DNA from: Endotrypanum monterogeii
Lineage: Eukaryota > Euglenozoa > Kinetoplastea > Trypanosomatida > Trypanosomatidae
Direction of reading: 5' to 3'
NCBI GenBank assembly: GCA_000333855.2
Contig: CM007317.1
Coordinates: forward strand, 966,596-1,030,595
Length of the DNA stretch: 64,000 nt
Every line of letters begins with the position of its first letter. The stretch's first letter is position 1. The notes beneath the pieces were generated by a model, which was not told where the DNA came from, did not search any database, and saw only the letters and a list, made by a program, of their open reading frames with translations. The translations under genes and the position numbers were made by a program. Below, piece after piece: positions 53,219 through 63,600 of this stretch.

Positions 53219-54179
53219 AGAGAGGCCGTCACGATGTACTTCCACATTTGAGGTGTGTGTGTTCATGGGAGGGAAAGGGAGGAAGCTGGAAACCTATAAA
53301 AGAAAACTCCCCTGTCTTTACGTGCACACAAACACACACACACACACACATACATGCAAATACACTTTCTCCCTTTTTCCAATTCACTTGCTTGAGCTTC
53401 ACCCTCTGTCTCTTCCAGTATTTTTTTTTTTTACCCTCCATTGTTTCTTTTTTCATTTCTCTGATTGAGCTCTCGCATGATGTACCAGGGCAGCGCCTTC
53501 CCCCCCCCCCAGTCTCTTCTCTTTCCTTGCTTCGCTGCTATTTTTCTTGTATGTGTTTCTTCTTACCAACAAACCTGCGATCGTGTCCCTTCTCCTGCGT
53601 CACACATTAGTGTTTGATGTAAGAAGGGTGTGTAGACTACTCTGATACTCATAAGTATGTCAGTGGGGGAGTGCACGTCCAAGATTAAAGGTGTGTCATT
53701 GTATGCCCTTTTGTTTTTTCTGTTCGAGAAGCGGCGCTGATATATCTGCTGGGTATGTGCTTTTTTCCCAGAGGAGAAAAAGGGGGAGATGTGGGAGGGA
53801 AGGGGCCGCGGAGGTGAACTTATGGGAACATCACCTGTATGACCCACAGCGAGGACGTCGATGTAAACTCAGTGCGTCTCCCACGCACCCCATCACTGCG
53901 TTGGAATGAAAAGGTAACTAGGGGCCCTGCTAAGATGTGTCACGGGGAGAGTAGGGCGGAAGGCAGTTGGGGGAGTGCAGTCATGACTCTACTTTGTTTA
54001 CCTCGCTTGCATCGCATAGCGCGGTTTCGCTTGGAGACGGCCGAGGTGAAGGTGGCAAAAAACAAATCGATAGACACTCTTGACCCTCTACGTTGAAATG
54101 CAAAGATATGAACAATGATGACGAAAAAAAAAAACAGAATTTCTTCTTTCCGTGCACGCTCCCTCTTCCTCAAACCTCC

Positions 54180-54218
<39 letters not shown>

Positions 54219-56338
54219 ATTTCTGTATTGTCATCTCAGTATTGCTGTGTGCTTTTGTTAAAAAATATATGTGGCAACACTCAAGTACACGGGTGCCTAT
54301 CAATGCTTGTAGTTCCACTCCTGTTCTGGCGCCGCTATCGAGTGCGTTGAGCAGTAGGATCTTCGAGTTTTGCTCGTATCTTACCAAGTCTTTCCCTACA
54401 TACTTCTTCCCTTCTTTTGTTTGTTTGCGGGGGGGGGAGTAAGTGATGGAGGTCCTTGATCATGTTACCTCTTCACTGCTCGCCTCCTCTTCTGTGTTTT
54501 CCGCGTCTGCAGGGATGCCGTGCCAGCACTCCACACAGCCCAAACTGATGTCTTGTGCGTTAATTCCCTGAAAGGGATGTGCAAGCGTCAAGGTGCGTGT
54601 GGTTGTGAACGGGAGAAGAGAAAAAAAAGAGGAGCTGCACTAATTCCTACATCGTTGATTTATTTCTGCACCCTTGGGGGTATGCACACTCTGGCGTCAT
54701 TTATAGAAGGCAATGATACAAGGATGCATACACACGAGAAAAAAAAAGCAAAAAGGAAAGATGAATTGCTTATGGGGAGGGATGCTCAAAAAGTGATTAG
54801 GTGCAGAGAAAAGAGATCGTGCAGGTCACCAATTACCTTGGAGATTCTTGATCTTGGCTGCTTAACACGAGCCACCTGATGTGACTGGGGTGCTAGGTGG
54901 CCCGTGGATTCTGATTTTTCTCCTCCTGACCGATCCCATATCTGAGGACATTGCGTTGAGAGGTGCTCCACCACTAAACCCAGTGGAAAAAAAAATAATG
55001 AGGAGCAGCATGGTGAGTCAGCAAGAAAGAGTTGGTTGGCTTCATCAGCTTTTTTTTTTTTTTAAACCCCCCCCCTCCCCTCGCTCCTCCCTCTGATTCG
55101 AGAGGACTGAGCCAATTGACGTAATGAGCTCTTTTGTTACCTGGCGAAGGGGAGGGGGGAACATCGCAGTGCACGGCTTCGCCTCCTCAGCTTTCCGTAT
55201 ACCATCCTCAAAAACCTCTCCTGTATGGGCTCTGGACTCAGCAACGACTGCCAAACTTTTCACATGACATCATCCTTTCAAATGATATTACACATCATCA
55301 CTGATTTCTTCAAACAACACCACCCTCGACGAAACCAATTCTTTTGATACACTGTGCAGCCCACCCACACCCTTCGCTTGTTTTGCGTCTCTCTCGAGCT
55401 GGCTACCTTGCGACCGCCGCATTTCCCCCCCCCCCCCTCATCTCTGTGGAAAGTGTGCTGGCTGTGACCCATACTCGCGTCGCCCCCCCCCCCCTCCTCT
55501 CGGATGTAGTGGAGCGAAGGCCCACCATGCAGTTGACAGAAGCTTAATAGAACGAAAATAAATCCATGCAATCAAATGAAACGCAGCTTTTTGAGCTGAC
55601 TGGCCGCAGGAGTCGGCAGATGGCAGGAAGAGGAGGGGTCGAATCATGAATTAGAACAGACAAACGCGGACGAAGCACGAGAGACGGCACGTCTTCGTCA
55701 GTTCTACCGATGCGTCACTGTAATGGGCAGTGACCTCAGCGACACTTTTTTAAAAAATGAGAGGAAGACTGAATGTTTTCGGAACACGCACGGAGCGTAG
55801 CGAGATATAATCGTTTTTTTTTATTTTTCTGCGGTCACTGAAAAAAATGTCTCAGTGCGGCATTTGTGTGATATTTGATTGTCGCATCTTACTGAATTCA
55901 ACTTCAAAGACGATGCCTTTTTTCCCTCTGTTCCTCCTCTCCCCTTCCAACCTTCCCTCGGCAAGCCGACAGTACGCAGCGGGCAGCACGCCTTGTCCAG
56001 CAGCCTATCCTAGACCCTGGGTACTTCCCCTTATGATGGTGCGATATAGTTTGTTTCTTGATGCTCGCTTTTTTAAAAATATCTTCCTCTCCTTCATCCC
56101 TCCTTTCCTTCCATCTTTCATGCTCCTCCTTCGCTCTGCCCCGCCCCGCCAGGCTTTTTGATTCCCCGTCGTTGGAAGTCCGTACGAAGACTGTTGGCTA
56201 CATGACTTGTGCACTCAGTTTTATATATTTTTCGCGATTGATGAGGCGTGATCCCGCCCCCTCCCCCTACTCATGTATTACCCTGTTTTCTGTGTTGGGA
56301 CAGGTACCTTAATACCTCAACCTTTTCGCTTTTCCACC

Positions 56339-56364
<26 letters not shown>

Positions 56365-56371
<7 letters not shown>

Positions 56372-56870
56372 TATTACTTACCTTAACCCGTTTAAAGGTA
56401 ACGTACGTACGTCTCGTGTAGACGTACTACTACGTAGTAGTAGTAACGTAAGTAGTTCGGTACGTTATTAGTTCCGTTCCGNNNNNNNNNNNNNNNNNNN
56501 NNNNNNNNNNNNNNNNNNNNNNNNNNNNNNNNNNNNNNNNNNNNNNNNNNNNNNNNNNNNNNNNNNNNNNNNNNNNNNNNNNNNNNNNNNNNNNNNNNNN
56601 NNNNNNNNNNNNNNNNNNNNNNNNNNNNNNNNNNNNNNNNNNNNNNNNNNNNNNNNNNNNNNNNNNNNNNNNNNNNNNNNNNNNNNNNNNNNTCCCTCCG
56701 TCGTGTCCGTTCGTCGTACGTACTCTACGTACCTTCGTTTCTTGTGTGGTACGACGTACTACTACTACTACTTACTCTTCTACTACTATATATATATATA
56801 TATATATATAGTGTTTATTATTATACCCCCTTTTAAAAGGGTAAGCTACGTCTCTGTAGACGATATCCAG
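56365..56870. repeat. Imperfect duplication around the 56.5 kb gap
   Basis: After a TA array, the left side (56365-56440) and the right side (56811-56882) share the same words in the same order. These are GTTTATTA, a C run, TTTAAA/TTTTAAAA, GGTAA, TACGTCT, GTAGACG and AACGTAAG. The left copy has extra ACGT and TAC insertions. This looks like one locus assembled twice, once from noisy reads. Confidence 0.6.
56482..56692. other. Assembly gap (211 N)
   Basis: N run whose two flanks (about 56365-56481 and 56693-56786) have unusual ACGT/TACT-rich sequence and look like error-laden copies of the sequence on the other side of a TA array. Confidence 0.98.
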
Positions 56871-56960
56871 TGATGAACGTAAGATTGGCGTATATGTGTC
56901 CCTTTGCTTAGCTCCTCTCCACCTCCTTGTGACTCTCCTCTATTGCATGGGAGTACTGAG

Positions 56961-56998
56961 ACAGGGTAACCCTGATCCTTACTCGGATCTTGCCCTGT
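56961..56998. other. Stem-loop in the kinesin upstream region
   Basis: Bases 56961-56969 pair with 56990-56998 (nine pairs, one of them G-U). After a four-base bulge on the left arm, 56974-56978 pairs with 56985-56989, enclosing a six-base loop. It is not followed by a T run and its function is unknown. Confidence 0.5.
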
Positions 56999-57503
56999 CC
57001 TCGTAACACCGGCAATCGAAAGCTTCGTTTATATATATATATATATATATGTGTGTGGTGGGGGGGTGTTTGTATTTTTTCCGCGCTTGTTTTTTTTTTA
57101 AAGCGAGTCATTTACCCAGCTCAGCAGCAGCAGAAAGAAAGTGAAGTGAAAAACATTTCGTGCATTCTGGATATGTGGGGCAGTATCCTGCAACTAGATG
57201 CTGTATCCTTCTGACGTGTTGATACTTTTATGAGAATATTTTTTTCCTTCTCACTTGTGTGCACAACTTCATCCTATTAACACTAATTCCGAATCCCTCT
57301 TCTTTTCTCTCCTTTCTCACCACCTCAACAACAACAACAAAATTTTCGGCATCCCGTGCACTAACCCTTTTGCTTCTCTTTTTCTTTGCCAGTCACGCCT
57401 GCAAAGACGCACAGAAAAGTGGAACTACACGTTTCCCTCCACACGCTCACCTCTCCTTCTGCGTTCGCTCCACCGCATCTCCTTCTTTTTTTTTTTCTGG
57501 GGA

Positions 57504-57540
<37 letters not shown>

Positions 57541-57555
57541 TATATATATATATAT

Positions 57556-57610
57556 CTTTTTCTGCTTCTCTCGTCTCTCCCCCTTTTTTCCCGCTTGCAT
57601 CAATGCAAAG
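57556..57610 (+). promoter_or_regulatory. Putative trans-splice acceptor for the kinesin-Roco gene
   Basis: A long C/T-rich stretch (CTTTTTCTGCTTCTCTCG then TCTCCCCCTTTTTTCCC) is followed by AG at 57609-57610, 58 bases upstream of the ATG. Confidence 0.5.
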
Positions 57611-57668
57611 ATAAAATCTTTACTACTAAAAGAGGTTATTCATTACACACACACGCACACACACACAC

Positions 57669-60600
57669 ATGATCGAAGGATTAGAGGGTGCGCCTCCTGA
57701 AGGGTACTCAACCCGGGCTCAGTCGCTGACCCACTCGAGCGATGTGAGTACGCACCAAAACACACGCTACGAAGAAGGGCGTATCACTGTGAGTGTTCGT
57801 GTACGACCACACAACTCACGTGAGACGAAGCTGAATACCAGCAGCTGTATAGCAACACTTCCAGCCTACAACACTCTGTATATCTTCCCGTCAGGGAAGT
57901 CGGATCAAGAGGTGAACGCGCTACTCTTGGCTGACGCGAATTTGCGCGGCACGCGCCATCACCGCTTTACTTTTGATCATGTATATCCTGTGGACTCTAC
58001 ACAGGAGCAAGTTTATGAACAAATCGGGAGGCCTGTGCTGCACGCCAGCTTCAGTGGCTATCACACATGCATATTCACCTATGGTCAAACAGGCAGTGGT
58101 AAGAGCTACTGTATGATGGGTCCTAATGGTGGCTGCAACATGGACGATGATCCAGGTATTGTGCCGCGCCTTTGCCGCGAGTTGTTTGTCGATATGGATC
58201 AGAGAAAGCAGGCTGCAGCAGCCAGAGATGAGAAGGTAGACTTTAGTGTGTATGTTAGTTACGTTGAAATATACCGAGAGCGCGTCCGCTCTCTGCTAGC
58301 CGAGGTGCCAGATACCAATAATTTCGCCAGCGCCGGTGAGGGCCCTGGACTCACGCCTCCAGGACAGGTGCCGGTGCCTATTCCCCGATCGACGTTGCCA
58401 AATGCCTCTGAGTTGGCAGAGACGACGCTCCGAGTACGCGAGCATCCCACACTTGGAGTTTATGTTGAAGGACTTGCAGAGATTCCTGTGACGTCTGAAA
58501 AACAGGTGTTACGGCTCATGATGAAGGGAAATCAGCGTCGGCATACCGCGTCGACGCGCATGAACGATACCTCCAGTCGCTCACATGCCATCTTTACCTT
58601 GCAGCTACTCCAGAAACGGGTACGCGCTGCCCCGCTCAACGAGGGCAGCACAGTCGCCCCTGTTGTTGGCGACTCAGCCGCGGACGTAACGATGATGTCC
58701 ACACAACTGGGAGCCAAGATTAACTTGGTTGATCTCGCCGGCAGCGAACGAGCCAAATCCACCGGGGCCGAAGGTGAAACCCTGAAGGAAGGTGCACAAA
58801 TCAATAAGTCGCTGACCACACTCGGCATTGTCATCAATGCTCTGGCTAGTCAAAGTAGCGGCACAATGTGCAATGCTAAACTCTCCACACCTCGCAAGGC
58901 AACAACTGTGTCCAAGCGTCACATTCCTTACAGGGATTCCACACTCACATTCCTACTGAAGGAATCTCTTGGTGGTAACAGCAAGACCTTCATGATTGCC
59001 ACCGTTAGCCCCAGCACAGACAGCTATGAGGAGTCGCTCAGCACCCTTCGATACGCAGATCGGGCAAAGTCGATAGTAATGAAGGCTTTCGTGAATGAAA
59101 CTGCAGGTGACAAGCGAATACGAGAGCTGGAGGAAGAGGTGAAGCGACTGCGGGATCAAATCCGTTCACTTCTCGGGGCAGAGGCAACGCGCTTCTCTGT
59201 TGCAACGACGTCGGCTGCAGCGAGATCTGATCTTGTGGACGAGAGTAGATCAGCTTCGCCTTCCTCATACGCACCAGACAGCGATCTCAGCACTGCCGGG
59301 GATGACTTGGATGACAACCACGAGGGCCAAGTCTGCCCCCTGATGGCCGATATGGAGACCGTGTCCTCACCTGGGGAAAAAAGGCGACGACAGCAGCGGC
59401 ATGTCAATCCAGACGCCCACGCCGAGACGGTGGAGGGATCGCCAGCGCCTGTGCAACCGGATGAAGAAAAGTACTCTGTCCCGCCCCCGGCCGAATTCGT
59501 TGAAACGCTCCACTCGGAATTACAGCGCGCTGAGGAGATGATACGACAGATGTCCGCCTTCGAGGCGAGGCGTAGCGCACACATTGCCCAACTTGTGAAG
59601 CAGCACGAGGAGGAGCAGGCTGCGATGCGGGCCACTGCAGTCGCCGCGGCACCGCGAGAGAGCGAAAGTTGCAGCGGAGTCACACTGAGCGCAACAATGC
59701 GCCTGCGTCGGGAGGAGCCGTATTTGCTAAATATGGACGGGGCGGGCGACTGGGTTGCAGCACATTTGGGCTCTGGTGAAACCCACGTCGGTGTCTTTCC
59801 GTTTGATGTGTCTGGTGTTACTGAAACTAGGAAGGGGAGGTCCAGGGCGAATAGTAGCGACCGCGAGGATGGCGGGAGCCATTCAGCATCGTTTGACTCT
59901 TCCCTCGACCTTTCATCCCACCATGGCGAGTCGGAGGGGAATGTACATGAAGAGGCGCCTGATCGAGATCCCAACGTGCGATACGTACATTTGCCGTCAG
60001 AGGTCAGCGAGGGTGTAGGGCGGCCGCACTGCATTCTCGAGTGTACCAAGCTGATGGTCTCTGGGACGACGGCTACCTGGGCAACAAAGCTGAGAGCATT
60101 TCCAGGTCACGAGACACATGTCATTCGTCATATGAACCCTAATCCGCTCGTCGTCAAGGGCGATGGAGCCCTCGCGCTGCAGAGTGGGGATGTTTTGGAC
60201 ATCGGCACTAATCACATTCAACTAAAGTATATAGACCCCGCCGAGTCTCCAGCCACTGCCCGGGGGCGACGGGCACTTCACCTGGAAAATACAGTCATCG
60301 TTGAACATGACGATCAGACAGGTGATCAGCCTGGAAGGAAACTCTGTGTGAGCCCGGAGGCCGTCCCTGCTGCATCGGTGATGTACTACACGAAAAAGGC
60401 GGTTGGGCAAGAGTCAGGTATCACCCGCACCTCCGATGAATATGCGAACAAATCGAGGCTCGCTCCGGCCCTCGCGTTTACGGAAAGTAATTTTGCCGAA
60501 AGCACTGAAACGGGTACGACGCCGTCGTGCGGTGACGATGTCACACATTCGGCATTTGAGGATGAAGTTGATCGCGGAAAATCTGCTGCGCAGCATCAGG

Positions 60601-63600
60601 ACAGCGAAACAGATACAGGGGAGTCGGCAAAACTACCTGGAGTCGGCAACAATGCCATCCTCGAAGATACCCGGCCCCCGTCATCTTCCCGCCCGTTTAT
60701 TCCCTCTTTGAACTTGGGTGTGGCGCTGTCGGCCAATCGACTGCCGCTGCACTCGCAAACAGCAGCTCAACAGGAGAGCACGGTGATGGGCGCCTCCTGT
60801 GAGAAGTCACCAGTCGACGCAGGAGAGTCCTTCTCGTCGACGGTCTTGTCAGAGCCGGTGGACCCGTCGATATCGAGCTCCCCATCGACACAGAAGGTGA
60901 ACCCATCCAGCGTTTCTCCGTCTGTATCACGCGGACCCCAGTCGACATCGGCATCTGCTCTGCGGGCACGGCTGCCGATCAAGCGCCTCCCACAAACAGT
61001 GCACCTCAACCCCAATACAGCCTTGTCGTCGTCGGATGTGCACTCTATCCGAGACAACGCGTCGTCCAACGTGAGCCGCAGCGAGGCCCCGCCAAGATTT
61101 GTCGGTCGCTACAACCTCGTCCTCATGGGGCCCACTGGCAGCGGGAAAACCAGCATTGTTCGGAATTTACAGATGGACAACCCACCATGGCTACATACAG
61201 CCTTCTCGCTTCTTACCAGCCGCATCCGTGCCAACAGTGCTGATGATGGCGACAGCGATTCATCAGGGTCAGGGGAAGCGCATCCCACAATCGGTATTGA
61301 GACCACTACGCTGACTTCCGCCGGTGGCCCGCCGGTTAATCTTCACATTCACGAGCTTGGCGGCGCACCCTGCTTTTGCCCTCTTCTGGAAGAACTCCCG
61401 TACCGCCGGGTGACATACTTGCTATGCTTCCCGCTCCATAGCGGATCCTCGTTTGTGCGTCTGCGGGGAATAGTTGAGGATATTTTATGCCGTACTGACA
61501 GCCACACGGTGTCACTAGTTCTGGTCGGAACACATGCACACCAAGTGCGCAGCGGTGATGGCAAAGGCGAACCGCCAGGGTTTTTTCCGCGGCGTCTTTC
61601 AGTCTCTCAACAAGCAAAACTAGAAACGAAAATGGAAGAAGTGGAGCTCCAAGTTGTCAGTCTCATTCAAATGCTGCAGCCGTACTCACAGCTTCGACCT
61701 ACTGTGGTAGGCCGCTTCGTGGTCGACAACGTCTGCCGCCAAGTCTACTCAACAGGGTACCGGGCGGTGGAGGGATTTCCCGAGTGGCTGCAATGGCTCG
61801 GCGATCTGGCCCGTGACAGATGTAGAGCTGACACAGACTTCGTTAGCGGCCTCGTTCCTGCGCGGTGCCTGGAGCTCGGCCGTCAGGTCGGTCTTATGCG
61901 AGAGCGTGGCAAGTGGTGCCTGTCATTGCGAGATTTCAAAACACTAGCTTCCACTGTCAGCAGTCAGTATCAGGTAGACGAGGCAACAAGCTCCACTCTC
62001 GCCAGAGAAACATTACGCACTCATGTGCAACTTCTCTCAGACTGGGGCGTTCTCGCACACCGATTCCGAAGTGCACCCCTGCGGCAACATGTCATTATTG
62101 ATGTATTGTGGCTCCGACGCTTGTTGACCGCGTTGACCTGCTGCTCGCTGGTTGCGGTGACAGAGCCGAGTGGCATCAAAAGGGATCATGTAGCAGTCAG
62201 ACTGACCGGTGGAAACGAACAAGCCTCGGTGATGTCGAGCCCCAAAGAGGAAGCGTACCGACTGATGCTCACTCCTCAGGTGATGCGATTTCTGGATGTG
62301 GTGAAGGTAGCAACTGCAGATACGATGCATCTTCTCCCCCACGGTGTTGTATCACTTCCCGTGTTGGCTGCCATGCTGGAAACCCATCTTTTACCACCAG
62401 CGAGCGAAGCCTACACTGATAGCTGCGGTGGAAAAATCCAAAACACTGCGGCTGAAAGAAGGAGAAGCTCGATCACGTCTTCATACCAATGCCCCTCGAC
62501 AGCCGATGTCCGCTACCAAATACCACTGGCTGGCATAGTCGAACTCCTTGTTTTGTTGGACCTTATTATTCTAGGGCATAAGCTACTGTTGAGCCCGTGT
62601 ACGGGCACGACCCAATCGATACGCGCGTCGTCGACGCGTTGTGCGAGCGGGGCCAGTGAGCTTTCCATGACCCCGGCTTCACACGAAAATGGAATGGGCT
62701 TGCACAGTAGCAGCGACCCTCTCGATATAGACCCTGAAGAAGAAAGTTTTGTTATATATCCGCTGAGCTGTAAGAGCCCGGCATCTGCTGGGGTGACATG
62801 GCTTTTCCCCTGTTTTCTGTCTGGCCCTTTCTACGTGTTCAAGCTCGACATGGTGCCGCGTAATTTCTTCCCCAAGCTGATTTGTCGTCTCGCGACAGTC
62901 TCAGACAAAATTTATCTGGGTCCCGTGGGCTCGCAGAGCTGCACTAAACCGATCAAGCGGGCATCGAAGGAATCCCTTTCTGGGCGTGGCGCTTCCGGTG
63001 GGGTGCGTTCAGATTTGCGCTGCGCGAGCGACTCCTGTTCAGCCGGAGGCGCTGCCGAGTCCTCTGTGCTCCCACGATTCTCACCGTACCTGAACCCTAA
63101 ACTCGCGGGAAACTCATCACATGATCGGGATGGGCTGTGGTTCGATGCCGCATGGCTGCTCTACCGTGACGCTGAAAAGGGAGACGGCGTGGAACAGGAC
63201 AGCTGTCGTGTCCTTGTGCGACTGGTGCATCACAGTGTATTCCTCTCCTTTCACTGTCATCAAGCGGCTTTTTCCACCGGCGTGGGTGTCGGCGGCGCCA
63301 GCCCAGGTGTGCAGGACTTCTACGATGCTGTTCTCGAATCAGTTCGGCTCGTTGTGGAGGAATTTCCAGGCGGTAAATGTAGTGAGTTGATGCATTGCTG
63401 TGCCGACCTTTCGAGCCTCCTGGAGATGGAGCAGAGACACCCTGCCGTGCAGTCCAACGTGGAGGCAGCAGCGCTCGATCGCTACGTGCGGTTTGTGAGT
63501 ATCGACGAAAATCTCAACAGCCTTGAGCGAGTGCTCGCCAAGAGTGGATCAGCGCTACGAACCGCTCGCACCGCCCGTCGCTCGCACATGTCGTTTTCCG

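Larger units (their letters stand above)
53219..57668. other. 4.4 kb intergenic region containing an N gap
   Basis: This is the longest gene-free stretch of the window. (CA)n lies at about 53323-53350 and (TG)n at about 54184-54212. C and T runs occur near 55032-55045, 55426-55437 and 55484-55492. TA arrays lie at about 56339-56364, 56787-56810, 57030-57050 and 57506-57555. The N gap is at 56482-56692 with abnormal flanks. No open frame here looks like protein, and no tRNA-like box was recognised. A hairpin at 56961-56998 is described separately. Confidence 0.65.

Noticed and set aside
54520..54879. 119-codon plus-strand open frame in the 4.4 kb spacer
   Set aside because: Composition is basic and low-complexity with no domain; it could be chance in a long spacer.
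55630..55665. TCGAATC word considered as a tRNA T-arm (B box)
   Set aside because: No matching A box, acceptor stem or clover-leaf could be built around it.
59156..60049. 297-codon minus-strand open frame inside the kinesin gene
   Set aside because: Antisense shadow of the linker and FHA coding region; serine-rich with no domain.
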